The notes below the pieces were generated by a model. That model did not search any database. It saw nothing but the letters and a program-made list of their open reading frames with translations, and was not told the DNA's origin. Positions 1-8,369 of a stretch of 64,000 nucleotides of DNA are shown here, piece after piece. Within the stretch, counting starts at the first letter, position 1. The number at the start of each line of letters is the position of its first letter. The stretch is taken from positions 62,001 through 126,000 of the forward strand of contig JACPFM010000195.1 in the NCBI GenBank assembly GCA_016182965.1. The letters are read 5' to 3'. The stretch is from Deltaproteobacteria bacterium. Its GTDB lineage: Bacteria > Myxococcota_A > Polyangia > Polyangiales > JADJMO01. Position numbers and translations under genes: made by a program.

Positions 1-155
1 AGCTCTCCGACGCCGTCGACGTCATCATGCGCGGCCTCGACGCCCGTGCGCCGATCGTCGCCTTCCCGAAGCCGCTCGCCTCCGCGCTGGGCGCCACGCG
101 CATCCTGCCGGAGCGCGCGTACGTGCAGCTGGCGCGGAGGGTGATCGCGCGGTGA
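1..155 (+). CDS. SDR family oxidoreductase, C-terminal end only
   Basis: The last 50 codons of a gene that enters from the left edge, with codons starting at base 3. The visible tail reads IVAFPKPLASALGATRILP and then YVQLARRVIAR. Many short-chain dehydrogenases close with this Pro-broken hydrophobic segment after the Rossmann domain. The cofactor-binding motif and the YxxxK catalytic residues lie outside the window, so the assignment rests only on the tail and the substrate cannot be guessed. The gene points the same way as the indolepyruvate oxidoreductase genes but is separated from them by 324 bases, so it is probably a separate transcription unit. Confidence 0.5.
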   Translation, partial: LSDAVDVIMRGLDARAPIVAFPKPLASALGATRILPERAYVQLARRVIAR

Positions 156-479
156 GCTGCTGAGCCTCATGACCCTGGTCCGGGCGGGCTCGGGAGTCGA
201 GGACGAGCTCAGCCGATCGCCGCCTCCATATTGCGTGCAATATTGCGTGCGATTTGCGGACCGGCGCGACCTCAGCGGAGTCGAGCTGAGCCGATCCAGT
301 CATGACGCCGACGACGCGTGTCGGAAGTCATGACTCACCACACGCACACGATGTATCTCGCCGCGCGAGGCGCTCGATGTCGAGCGGCACTCGCACGTTG
401 AACAGCATTTCGCGCAACGTTTTCGTCATGCGCGTAACGCTCTTCGCGCCGCATGGCGCGTGGAGATCCGGAGGTCCAC
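156..479. promoter_or_regulatory. Intergenic region upstream of iorA with repeated motifs
   Basis: No convincing gene lies here. The stretch has an unusually AT-rich pocket. It contains two 11-base direct copies of ATATTGCGTGC (228-238 and 240-250) around a GCAATATTGC palindrome. It also contains two copies of AGTCATGAC (298-306 and 326-334), the second extended to the perfect palindrome AGTCATGACT (326-335). The two copies are 28 bases apart, start to start. These are candidate operator sites for the downstream ior genes. That is inference from position and symmetry, and no known regulator motif was recognised. A GGAGG Shine-Dalgarno sequence sits at 470-474. Confidence 0.35.
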
Positions 480-2144
480 ATGCCGATGAAGTTGCTCCTC
501 GGCGACGGCGGCGTCGCGCAGGCGGCGATCGACGCGGGCATCGGTGGAGCGTTCTCGTATCCCGGCACCCCGGCGACGGAGATCTTCGAGTACATTGCAG
601 ATCGCGCCCGCGAGGCGGGCGACGACGATCACGCCGAGGCGGCGGGCATCTCCGCGCACTGGTCGGCCAACGAGAAGGTCGCCTACGAAGAGGCGCTCGG
701 GATGTCCTACGCGGGGCGCCGCGCGATCGTCTCGATGAAGCACGTCGGCCTCAACGTGGCGGCCGATCCCTTCGTCAACTCGGCGTTGACCGGGATCAAC
801 GCCGGCCTCGTCCTCGCGGTCGCCGACGACCCCGGCATGCACTCCTCGCAGAATGAGCAGGACAGCCGCTACTACGGCGACTTCGCGCAGATCCCCGTCT
901 TCGAGCCGGCGACGCAGCAGGAGGCCTACGACTTCACGCTGCGCGCGTTCGAGTACTCCGAGGAGGTCGGGCTCCCGGTGATGGTGCGCCTGGTCACGCG
1001 CCTCTCGCACAGCCGCGCGAACGTCCGCATGCGCAACGGCGCGAACGGGGGCGAGAAGCCGGTCGTCGAGCAGCGCCCGCGGCCGACGGGCAACAGCTGG
1101 ACGCTCGTGCCCTCGATCGCCCGCACCCGCTACGCCGCGCTGGTCGAGGCGCAGCGGAGGCTGCACGAAGACGCGCAGAAGAGCCCGATGAACAAGCTGA
1201 CGCTCGCCGGTCGGCGCGGGGTCATCGCGTGCGGCATCGCGCACAACTACCTGCTCGAGGCGAAGTCCATGAGCGACGGCGGCGGAGGGCCGGGCGACCT
1301 CAGCATCCTGAAGATCGGCCACTACCCGGTGCCGACCTCGCTCGTGCGCGATCTCGTCGCCCACTGCGACGACATCCTCATCGCCGAAGACGGCTATCCG
1401 TTCGTCGAGAAGAAGCTCCTCGGCGTGCTCGGCGTGCCCGGCAAGCGCATCCGCGGGCGGCTCTCGGGCGATCTGCCGGCGACCGGCGAGCTCTCGCCCG
1501 ACCTGCTGGCGACCGCGCTCGGCCTCCCGGCGCGCGCCACGAGGTCGCACGACGATCTCGCCGCGCGGCCGCCTCAGCTCTGTCGCGGGTGCCCGCACAT
1601 CGACAGCTTCAAGGCGATCGTCGACGCCACCAGCGGCGCCGCGCCGTTCCTCTTCAGCGACATCGGCTGCTACACGCTCGGCGTCATGCCGCCCTATCGC
1701 GCCGTCCACTCGTGCGTCGACATGGGCTCCTCCATCGCCATGGCGCACGGGGCGGCGCGCGCCGGGGCGCACCCGGTGCTCTGCACCATCGGCGACTCCA
1801 CGTTCGCGCACTCCGGCATGACGCCGCTGATCGGCGCCGCGCAGCAGGACGCCAACATGACCGTGGTGATCCTCGACAACTCGACCACCGCGATGACGGG
1901 CGCGCAGGGCTCGCTCACCACCGGGCAGCGCCTGATCGACGTGGTGCGAGGGCTCGGCGTGAAGCCCGAGCACCTGCACGTCATCGATCCGCACCCGAGC
2001 AAGCACGCCGAGAACGTCGCGATCATCACGAAGGCCGTCGCCCACCGCGGTCTGTCGGTGATCATCTCGGATCGCGAGTGCATCCACCTCAAGGTCAAGA
2101 CCAAGGCCGAGGCCACGGCCGCCCACGTAGCCCCGAGCGCGTAA
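480..2144 (+). CDS. iorA: Indolepyruvate ferredoxin oxidoreductase, alpha subunit (lacks the ferredoxin domain)
   Basis: Thiamine diphosphate enzyme of aromatic amino-acid breakdown. The family oxidatively decarboxylates indolepyruvate and other arylpyruvates to arylacetyl-CoA while reducing ferredoxin. The N-terminal pyrimidine-binding region carries SYPGTPATEI (about residues 26-35) and SANEKVAYEEALG. The C-terminal ThDP domain has LCRGCPHIDSF (near 369) and a GDST...N metal/ThDP motif (near 437-470). At 554 residues it stops shortly after SVIISDRECIHLK, where family members usually continue into a domain with two [4Fe-4S] clusters. Only isolated cysteines remain here, so the electron exit route must differ. 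ATG 480 was chosen because GGAGG ends five bases before it; ATG 486 and ATG 453 are alternatives. The next gene follows 13 bases later and encodes the partner subunit. Confidence 0.92.
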   Translation: MPMKLLLGDGGVAQAAIDAGIGGAFSYPGTPATEIFEYIADRAREAGDDDHAEAAGISAHWSANEKVAYEEALGMSYAGRRAIVSMKHVGLNVAADPFVNSALTGINAGLVLAVADDPGMHSSQNEQDSRYYGDFAQIPVFEPATQQEAYDFTLRAFEYSEEVGLPVMVRLVTRLSHSRANVRMRNGANGGEKPVVEQRPRPTGNSWTLVPSIARTRYAALVEAQRRLHEDAQKSPMNKLTLAGRRGVIACGIAHNYLLEAKSMSDGGGGPGDLSILKIGHYPVPTSLVRDLVAHCDDILIAEDGYPFVEKKLLGVLGVPGKRIRGRLSGDLPATGELSPDLLATALGLPARATRSHDDLAARPPQLCRGCPHIDSFKAIVDATSGAAPFLFSDIGCYTLGVMPPYRAVHSCVDMGSSIAMAHGAARAGAHPVLCTIGDSTFAHSGMTPLIGAAQQDANMTVVILDNSTTAMTGAQGSLTTGQRLIDVVRGLGVKPEHLHVIDPHPSKHAENVAIITKAVAHRGLSVIISDRECIHLKVKTKAEATAAHVAPSA

Positions 2145-2157
2145 TCGGAGAATCGCC

Positions 2158-5142
2158 ATGAAACAGGACATCATCCTCGCCGGCGTCGGCGGTCAGGGCA
2201 TTCTCACGATCGCGGAGGCCATCTCGTCGGCGGCGCTGGTGCGCGGCCTCGAGGTCAAGCAGGCCGAGGTGCACGGCATGAGCCAGCGCGGCGGCGCCGT
2301 GCAGTCGCACCTGCGGCTGGCCGATCAGCCGATCTACAGCGACACCATCGGCCTCGGCCACGCCGACCTGGTCATCGCCGCCGAGCCGCTCGAGTCGCTG
2401 CGCTACACCCAGTACCTCTCGAGCCAGGGCATGCTGCTCACGAGCAGCAGCGCGTTCGTTAACATCGGCAACTACCCGCCCATCGAGTCGGTGCTCGAGA
2501 AGGTGGCCAGGTGGCCGCGCCACTGCCTGGTCGACGCCGAACGCATCGCGCGCGCCGCTGGCTCCGGCCGCGCGGCGAACATCGTGATGCTCGGGGCCGC
2601 GTCGCTCTTCCTCAAGATCGAGCCGCGCGAGCTCGAGGAGTCCGTCGCCCAGCGCTTCGCCAGCAAGGGCGCGCGCGTCGTCGAGGTGAACCGGCGCGCC
2701 TTCCGCTTCGGCCGCAACGCCGCCCAGGCCTATCTCAGCGGCCTCGAGCGCGGCGGCACGTCGGTCGCCGTCCGGCACTGGATCGAGACGCTGTCGGCCG
2801 ACCACCTCGCCCGCCCCGAGCCGCCCGACGCGCCGGTGTTCGATCCGGCCCAGACCGGCGAGGGCCTGACCGGCGCCGAGAGCCACGCCGTCGAGAACGC
2901 GCTGCTCCAGGCGTACGAGGAGCACCGCCCGCTCTTCGAGCACGAGGTCTACCAGATCGTGCAGCTGGTCGGCGCGATCAGCCCGCCGCTCCACGTGTTC
3001 CTCAAGCCCGAGGATCTCATCTCCGAGGAGCAGCTCGCGCAGTTCCCCGGAGACAAGGTCGTCCTCAAGATCGTCTCCCCGCAGCTGACCCACAAGTCCG
3101 ACGCGCAGGGCGTCATCTTCGTGCCCAAGCGCTACGACCTCGTGCGCGCGGAGATCGATCGCTTCATCGAGCGGCACCGCGCGAACGCCGAGGTGCGGGG
3201 CGTGCTGGTGGTGGAGTTCGTGGAGCAGGCGGCGAGCGGCTTCGGTCGCGAGCTGTTCGTCGGCATCCGCGCCACCCGCGAGTTCGGGCCGGTCATCGCC
3301 GCCGGCCTCGGCGGCGTCGACACCGAGTACCTGGCGGCCAAGATGCGCCCCGGCCTCGCGGTGGCCAAGGCGGTCGCCGCGGACCTGAAGGCCGAGGACT
3401 TCCTCGAGCTGTTCAAGAAGACGGTCGCCTACGAGATCCTCGCGGGCAAGGTGCGCGGTCACAAGCGCATCGTGTCCGACGGCGAGCTGCTCCGGTGCTT
3501 CCGCGCGTTCATCCACCTCGCCCAGAAGTTCTGCGTCGATCGCGGCGAGGTCGGGCCCGATCTCGCCGAGCTCGAGGTCAACCCGTTCGCCTTCCGCGGC
3601 AACGCGCTGGTCCCGCTCGACGGCCGCGCCCGGCTGAAGACGGCGGCCAAGGCGAAGCCGGCGCGCCCGATCGAGAAGCTCTCGAGCATGCTCGAGCCGC
3701 AGTCGATCGCCGTCCTCGGCGCCTCGGCGACCTCGGTGAACTTCGGACGCATCATCCTCCGCAACGTCATCGAGGCCGGCTTCGATCGCTCGCGCCTCTA
3801 CGCGATCAAGGACGGGCTGCGGGAGCTCGACGGCGCGCGCTGCGTCCCCACGCTGCGCGACGTGCCCGAGCGCATCGATCTCCTGGTCATCGCCGCGGCG
3901 GCGCAGCAGCTCCCGCAGCTGATCACCGAGGCGATCGACAGCGGCAAGGTGCAGTCGGTCATCCTCGTCCCCGGCGGCGTCGGCGAGACCGAGGGCACGT
4001 CCGATCTGGTCACCCAGGTCGAGGCGGCGATCGCCCGCGGGCGATCGCGCCCCGACGGCGGTCCGGCGTTCCTCGGCCCGAACAGCCTCGGCGTGCTGTC
4101 GCGCCCGGGCAAGTACGACACGCTGTTCATCCCGGCTTCGCGCCTCGACAAGCGGCTTCACGCGCCGGCGCGCAAGGCGGCGATCCTCTCGCAGAGCGGC
4201 GCGTTCATCATCACCCGCCTGAGCAACCTCGAGACGCTCGATCCGGCGTTCTCCGTCTCCATCGGCAACCAGCTCGACGTCACCGTCTCCGATCTGCTCG
4301 CCGCCGTCGGCACGCGCGACGACATCGCGGTGGTCGGGATCTACGCCGAGGGCTTCAACGACCTCGACGGCCTGTCGCTGCTGCGCCAGATCGCGGCCGT
4401 CACCAAGGCCGGCAAGGACGTCATCCTCTACAAGGCGGGGCGCACCGAGTCGGGCCGCAGCGCCGCCGCGGGGCACACCGCGTCGGTCGCCGGCGACTAC
4501 GACATCTGCCAGGCGGCCGCCGAGCAGGCCGGCGCGATCGTCGTCGACACCTTCAAGGAGTTCGAGCAGCTCCTCGAGCTGTGCACCGCGCTCCACGACA
4601 AGACCGTGTCGGGCGTCCGGCTCGGCGTCGTCTCCAACGCCGGCTTCGAGACGGTCGGCATGGCCGACGCCGTCCTGGGGCAGCGCTACCGCGTCGAGAT
4701 CGCCAAGCTCGGCGACGACACGCAGGCGCGGCTGCGGACCGCGCTCGAGAAGGGCGGCCTCGGCAAGCTGGTCAACGCGCGCAACCCCATCGACCTCACG
4801 CCGATGGCCAACGAGGCGACGTACGAAGAGGCCACGCGCGCGCTGCTCGAGGCCGACGACGTCGACGCCGTCATCGTCGGCATCGTGCCGCTGACGGCGA
4901 TGCTCAAGACCGTCCCCGGCGAGCTCGAGGCCGACGACGCGCTGCCCGCGAGGTTGGGGCGGTGCTTCGCCGACTCGAAGAAGCCGCTGGTCGCGGTCGT
5001 CGACTCCGGTCCGGCGTACGAGCCGCTGGCGCGCGCGATCCGCAAGGCGGGGCTGCCGGTGTTCCGGTCGTCCGATCAGGCGGTGCGGTCGCTCGGCAGG
5101 TACGTGTACCGACAGGCAGGGCACACGCTCGCGGCGGAGTGA
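2158..5142 (+). CDS. iorB: Indolepyruvate oxidoreductase beta subunit fused to ADP-forming acyl-CoA synthetase
   Basis: A 994-residue fusion of three parts. Residues 1-205 are the IorB/gamma-type 2-oxoacid oxidoreductase domain, with AGVGGQGILT at the N-terminus and the EVHGMSQRGG stretch. Residues about 235-485 form an ATP-grasp domain (beta part of ADP-forming acetyl-CoA synthetase, KIVSPQLTHKSDAQGV). Residues about 500-990 are a CoA-binding domain (SIAVLGASATSVNFGR) followed by the succinyl-CoA-ligase flavodoxin-like domains. The GHT motif contains the phosphorylatable His773. The expected chemistry is arylpyruvate to arylacetyl-CoA with IorA, then arylacetyl-CoA plus ADP and phosphate to arylacetate plus ATP. 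That pairing is known as separate enzymes in archaea; its fusion into one chain is the notable point. A GGAG precedes ATG 2158, and a strong hairpin follows the stop. Confidence 0.9.
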   Translation: MKQDIILAGVGGQGILTIAEAISSAALVRGLEVKQAEVHGMSQRGGAVQSHLRLADQPIYSDTIGLGHADLVIAAEPLESLRYTQYLSSQGMLLTSSSAFVNIGNYPPIESVLEKVARWPRHCLVDAERIARAAGSGRAANIVMLGAASLFLKIEPRELEESVAQRFASKGARVVEVNRRAFRFGRNAAQAYLSGLERGGTSVAVRHWIETLSADHLARPEPPDAPVFDPAQTGEGLTGAESHAVENALLQAYEEHRPLFEHEVYQIVQLVGAISPPLHVFLKPEDLISEEQLAQFPGDKVVLKIVSPQLTHKSDAQGVIFVPKRYDLVRAEIDRFIERHRANAEVRGVLVVEFVEQAASGFGRELFVGIRATREFGPVIAAGLGGVDTEYLAAKMRPGLAVAKAVAADLKAEDFLELFKKTVAYEILAGKVRGHKRIVSDGELLRCFRAFIHLAQKFCVDRGEVGPDLAELEVNPFAFRGNALVPLDGRARLKTAAKAKPARPIEKLSSMLEPQSIAVLGASATSVNFGRIILRNVIEAGFDRSRLYAIKDGLRELDGARCVPTLRDVPERIDLLVIAAAAQQLPQLITEAIDSGKVQSVILVPGGVGETEGTSDLVTQVEAAIARGRSRPDGGPAFLGPNSLGVLSRPGKYDTLFIPASRLDKRLHAPARKAAILSQSGAFIITRLSNLETLDPAFSVSIGNQLDVTVSDLLAAVGTRDDIAVVGIYAEGFNDLDGLSLLRQIAAVTKAGKDVILYKAGRTESGRSAAAGHTASVAGDYDICQAAAEQAGAIVVDTFKEFEQLLELCTALHDKTVSGVRLGVVSNAGFETVGMADAVLGQRYRVEIAKLGDDTQARLRTALEKGGLGKLVNARNPIDLTPMANEATYEEATRALLEADDVDAVIVGIVPLTAMLKTVPGELEADDALPARLGRCFADSKKPLVAVVDSGPAYEPLARAIRKAGLPVFRSSDQAVRSLGRYVYRQAGHTLAAE

Positions 5143-5163
5143 GCTTCACGCACGGGTTCGGGA

Positions 5164-5193
5164 GCGGAGGCGGGGTCCCGGAGCCGCCTCCGC
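5164..5193. terminator. Bidirectional hairpin between convergent genes
   Basis: Perfect 10-base arms GCGGAGGCGG (5164-5173) and CCGCCTCCGC (5184-5193) enclose a 10-base loop. The hairpin fills the 58-base gap between the stop of the iorB fusion on the plus strand and the stop of the DUF2505 gene on the minus strand. There is no T-run, as is common in very GC-rich genomes. Confidence 0.65.
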
Positions 5194-5200
5194 GCGCCCG

Positions 5201-5701
5201 TCAGCCCTTGGCGCGTTCGCGCAGGTACCTCCGCGTGAACTCCGCGGCGGCCTCGTAGCTCTTCTCGACGTCGTTCACCACGAACTTCTCGATGATGCCG
5301 CCGATCCCGAAGACCGACACCTTGATGTCGCCGGCGACGACGCGCTTGACGCCGTTGGGCGTGGCGACGAGCTCGAGCGTGCCCCGCGAGTCGATCTTCT
5401 CGGGCATGATGTTCGGGATCGTGCGCCAGCGGCCGCGCCCCTTGCCGATCTCGTACTCGAGCTCCTCGACGTAGGAGAACCTCTTTCCGCCGAGGAGCTT
5501 CGCGACCGGTCCGGGGATCTCGCGCGCGGGCTCGATGCGCGTGTGGCGGACGATGCGCTCGGGCGTGCGCTCGAGCTTCAGGACCTCGCGACCGAGCTTC
5601 GTCGCCTCGCACAGGGCGGCGTTGAACGCCTCGTCGAAGTGGATCGTCTCGTACTCGGGGAAGGTGACGCCCTCGTAGGCGTGCTCGACGCGGAATTGCA
5701 T
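5201..5701 (-). CDS. DUF2505 family protein
   Basis: A 166-residue soluble protein of the DUF2505 type, which belongs with the START/SRPBCC helix-grip proteins and has no assigned reaction. Visible family features are the N-terminal MQFRVEHAYEG strand, the central LERTPERIVRHT strand, the middle stretch PNIMPEKIDSRGTLELV and the terminal amphipathic helix FVVNDVEKSYEAAAEF. There is no signal peptide or membrane helix. It starts 27 bases after the Rieske/FAD gene on the same strand, so the two are probably cotranscribed. Their functional link is unknown. A hydrophobic-ligand binding role is family inference only. Confidence 0.75.
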   Translation of the reverse strand: MQFRVEHAYEGVTFPEYETIHFDEAFNAALCEATKLGREVLKLERTPERIVRHTRIEPAREIPGPVAKLLGGKRFSYVEELEYEIGKGRGRWRTIPNIMPEKIDSRGTLELVATPNGVKRVVAGDIKVSVFGIGGIIEKFVVNDVEKSYEAAAEFTRRYLRERAKG

Positions 5702-5728
5702 GGCGGGCGAGGATAGCCCCGAGGACGG

Positions 5729-7336
5729 TCAGTCGAACAGGCGCGCGACGGCGGCGAAGTCTCGGCGGCGCAGGGCGGCCTCCGCCTCGAGGCTCTCGCG
5801 ATCGCGGAAGATCGAGGCGAGGGCGACGATGCGCCCGGCGCGCTCGTAGCCGACGAGGCAGTCCTTGCCCTCGATGCTCCCCTTGATGCGGACACGATCC
5901 CAGCTCGTCGCGTGACCGACGTAGGCGATGGAGACGTCGTAGTGCCGGCTCCAGAAGAACGGCACGTCGCGGTAGGGCTCGGGGCGGCCGACCAGCGTGC
6001 GCGCGACGGACTGCGCCTGCCGCTCCGCGACGACCCAGTGCTCGATGCGAACGTGCTCGCCGGCGACCGCGTCGGGGTAGCGCGCGACGTCGCCGATCGC
6101 GAACACGCCGGGGTGGCTCGTCTCGAGGCGCTCGTCGACGAGGACCCCGCGATCGCACCGCAGGCCGGCGTTCTCGGCGAGCTCGGTGCGCGGGCGCACC
6201 CCGACGCCAGCGACGACCAGGTCCGCGGCCAGCGTCGTGCCGTCGTCGAGCGTCACCGAGGTCGGCTCGATCGACCGCGGTCTCCTGCCGAGGTGGAAGC
6301 GCACGCCGTGCTCCTCGTGCAGCCGGCGCACGAACGCTCCGAGCTCGGGGCCGAGGACGCGCGCGAGCGGCGCTGCGTCGGGGGCGACCACGTCGACCTC
6401 GAGCTCGCGCGCGCGCAGCGACGCCGCGACCTCGAGTCCGATGAAGCTCGCGCCGACGACGACCGCCCGCCGGCTGCGCTCGGCGGCGTCGCCGGCCCCG
6501 CCGGCGCCTGCTGCGTCGCCGGCCCCGCCGGCGCCTGCTGCGTCTATGATCGCGCGGCTGTCGGCGAAGCTGCGGAGCGTGAGCGCCCGCTCCGCGCCGG
6601 GGAGATCGAGCCGGATCGGTTCGGCGCCGGTGGCCAGGACCAGCGCGTCGAACGCGAGACGCTCACCGCTCGCGAGCGACACCGCCTTGCCGGCGAGATC
6701 GATCGCAGAGGCCCGCGTCGAGAGGCGCAGCTCGATGCGCTGCTCGGCCCAGTACTCGCTCGGGCGCAGCGGGATCCAGTCCTCGGGCGCGTTGCCGGCG
6801 AGGTAGTCCTTCGAGAGGTTCGGTCGATCGACGGGAGGCTCCTCGCCGAGCAGCGTGATGGCCCCGGCGTGTCCGAGCTTGCGCAGCTCTCCCGCCAGCA
6901 CGCCGCCGGCCGCGCCCGCGCCGACGATCAGCACCGAGCCGGTCGCGTTCGAGGCCCGGGGCGTCGGCGTGCGTTTGCCCGAGAGCACGTGACGTGGCTC
7001 GCGCGGCCGCGCTCGCACGAGATCGCCGCGGCGCTCGACGTTCCAGCAGGGCAGGGGGTCGAGCGCGGGGGCTCGGAGCGCTTCGCCCGTGCGTAGATCG
7101 AAGCAGGCGTGGTGCCACGGGCAGCCGACCTGCTCGCCGTCGACCAGGCCTTCGGCCAACGGCCCGCCGTAGTGCGTGCAGGTCGCGCCGACCGCGCTCA
7201 CCTCCTCGCCGCGGCGGAAGACCAATACCGGTTCGTCGCCGACGCGCGCGCGGAGCACGCCTCCGTCGGGCACGTCGGAAAGCTTCACCCCGGCCGCGAG
7301 ATCCGGTCCCTTTAGCTGGGTCGATCCACTGGCCAT
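5729..7336 (-). CDS. Rieske [2Fe-2S] / FAD-NAD(P) oxidoreductase fusion (AIFM3-like)
   Basis: A 535-residue cytoplasmic flavoprotein. An N-terminal Rieske domain has the cluster ligands Cys53-x-His55 and Cys72-Pro-Trp-His75 (CTHYGG...CPWHH). It is followed by a pyridine nucleotide-disulfide oxidoreductase: the FAD motif VGAGAAGGVLAGEL near residue 133, the NAD(P) motif VVVGASFIGLEVAASL and the FAD-proximal GVFAIGDVARYPD. No CxxC redox pair is seen, so electrons should pass from NAD(P)H via FAD to the Rieske cluster or to a partner, as in ferredoxin reductases of dioxygenase systems and AIFM3. Residues near 270-290 contain a duplicated AGAGGAGDA segment encoded by a 27-base tandem repeat (6488-6541). 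It is the first gene of a likely two-gene unit with the DUF2505 gene. Confidence 0.88.
   Translation of the reverse strand: MASGSTQLKGPDLAAGVKLSDVPDGGVLRARVGDEPVLVFRRGEEVSAVGATCTHYGGPLAEGLVDGEQVGCPWHHACFDLRTGEALRAPALDPLPCWNVERRGDLVRARPREPRHVLSGKRTPTPRASNATGSVLIVGAGAAGGVLAGELRKLGHAGAITLLGEEPPVDRPNLSKDYLAGNAPEDWIPLRPSEYWAEQRIELRLSTRASAIDLAGKAVSLASGERLAFDALVLATGAEPIRLDLPGAERALTLRSFADSRAIIDAAGAGGAGDAAGAGGAGDAAERSRRAVVVGASFIGLEVAASLRARELEVDVVAPDAAPLARVLGPELGAFVRRLHEEHGVRFHLGRRPRSIEPTSVTLDDGTTLAADLVVAGVGVRPRTELAENAGLRCDRGVLVDERLETSHPGVFAIGDVARYPDAVAGEHVRIEHWVVAERQAQSVARTLVGRPEPYRDVPFFWSRHYDVSIAYVGHATSWDRVRIKGSIEGKDCLVGYERAGRIVALASIFRDRESLEAEAALRRRDFAAVARLFD
6488..6541. repeat. 27-bp perfect tandem duplication inside the Rieske/FAD gene
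   Basis: Two identical, adjacent 27-base units (6488-6514 and 6515-6541), in frame on the minus strand. They add nine residues (AGAGGAGDA type) to a surface linker between the FAD and NAD lobes. Replication slippage is the simplest origin, and copy number may vary between strains. Confidence 0.85.
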
Positions 7337-7750
7337 CGGTCCTCAGAGTCGCGGCTGGCGGATCGGTTTCGCATTCGAGCTCGCGCGCAGCTCTCGAGCG
7401 GGGAGGTGTGCGTGCACACCCTCTCAGCGATCGGGTCTCGGCTGACGAGGCAGCTCGGGCTTCTGGAACGGATCCTCCGGTACCGCAGGCGTCGGCCGTT
7501 GCACGCCCCGATCGGCCGGGTCTGTTTCTTCGGGCTCGTGCACGGGGAGCGGAGGCTCGGGTGGATGGGTCGGCATCGGCATCGAGGGTCGTCGATGCAA
7601 GCACCTGGCCTGGGGGCGCTTGATGAGGCCGTCGATACGCAGCGTCCAATGGCAAGACGGCTCGCTCGCTCGCCACCCACGCGGAGTCTCGTCGTGATTC
7701 CAAAAGCAGGACATGTGCCCGTTTGGTGCGCCTGCTGTCATGATGACGAG
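7337..7750. promoter_or_regulatory. Divergent intergenic region with a 16-bp palindrome
   Basis: Spacer between the minus-strand Rieske gene and the plus-strand pilin-like gene. The clearest element is the near-perfect palindrome GGTGTGCGTGCACACC (7405-7420), 69 bases upstream of the Rieske start codon and well placed for a repressor site. A 52-codon Pro-rich frame on the minus strand (7424-7582) was judged too weak to call a gene. No promoter consensus was recognised. Confidence 0.35.
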
Positions 7751-8281
7751 GTGAGCAAATCGCATCGAACGAGCCAGGGGATGACCATCGTCGAGACAAT
7801 GATGGTGGTCGCGATCCTCGGAGTGATCGCGGCGCTGGCGACCGTCGGCGTCTCCGGGTACCTCCGACACGCGAAGACAGCCGAGGCGACGCGCGTCCTC
7901 GGCAACATCGAGATCGGCGCGCGGGCTCGCTTCGGGCAGCCGGTGACGCTGGTCGAAGGTGGCCCCTTCGTCCACACGTTCTGCCCGACCTCGACGATGC
8001 TGCCGGCCTCCGTGCCCAGAAGCCAGCGCGTCAAGGTCGATGCGGCCGAGTGGAGCGCGCCGACATGGCAGTGCCTGAAGTTCTCGATCAACGATCCGCA
8101 GTACTACGCGTATCGCCACGAGTGGAACGGCGAGAGCGGGACCGCTGCGCGCTACACCGCGACCGCATACGGCGATCTCGACGGCGACGGCTCGACCTCG
8201 ACGTTTCAGCTCATCGGTCGCGGCGGCACCGGAGGCGACGCGGAGCGCGTCTCGCTGATCATCACCCTCGAAGACGAGTGA
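7751..8281 (+). CDS. Type IV pilin-like protein with prepilin peptidase signal
   Basis: A 176-residue secreted protein with a class III signal. A ten-residue leader ends in SQG, followed by MTIVETMMVVAILGVIAAL. The leader thus has Gly at -1 and Glu at +5 in front of a hydrophobic helix, the signature processed by PilD-type peptidase. The remainder holds one distant Cys pair (FCPTST and WQCLKF) and a DLDGDGS loop that may bind calcium. No minor-pilin or pseudopilin partner lies nearby, so it could be a major pilin paralogue, a minor pilin or a type II secretion pseudopilin. GTG 7751 is the start that gives a normal leader. The GC-rich hairpin at 8323 ends the unit. Confidence 0.85.
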   Translation: MSKSHRTSQGMTIVETMMVVAILGVIAALATVGVSGYLRHAKTAEATRVLGNIEIGARARFGQPVTLVEGGPFVHTFCPTSTMLPASVPRSQRVKVDAAEWSAPTWQCLKFSINDPQYYAYRHEWNGESGTAARYTATAYGDLDGDGSTSTFQLIGRGGTGGDAERVSLIITLEDE

Positions 8282-8322
8282 CCTCCGGCCCTGCGCGCAC
8301 CGAAGGCGATCATCATCGATGC

Positions 8323-8354
8323 CGAAGGGCGCCTCCCGAAAGAGGCGCCCTTCG
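8323..8354. terminator. Bidirectional terminator hairpin
   Basis: Perfect 13-base arms CGAAGGGCGCCTC (8323-8335) and GAGGCGCCCTTCG (8342-8354) with a six-base loop CCGAAA. It lies between the convergent stops of the pilin-like gene and the minus-strand lipoprotein gene, so it can serve both. Confidence 0.85.
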
Positions 8355-8369
8355 TCCCGCTCGGCGGCG

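Noticed and set aside
2095-5124. Minus-strand frame opposite the iorB fusion
   Set aside because: Low-complexity shadow with no motif; the plus strand is unambiguous.
7424-7582. 52-codon Pro-rich minus-strand frame (MPMPTHPPEP...)
   Set aside because: Only about 70% G/C at third positions by hand count, no Shine-Dalgarno and no recognisable feature, so probably noncoding.
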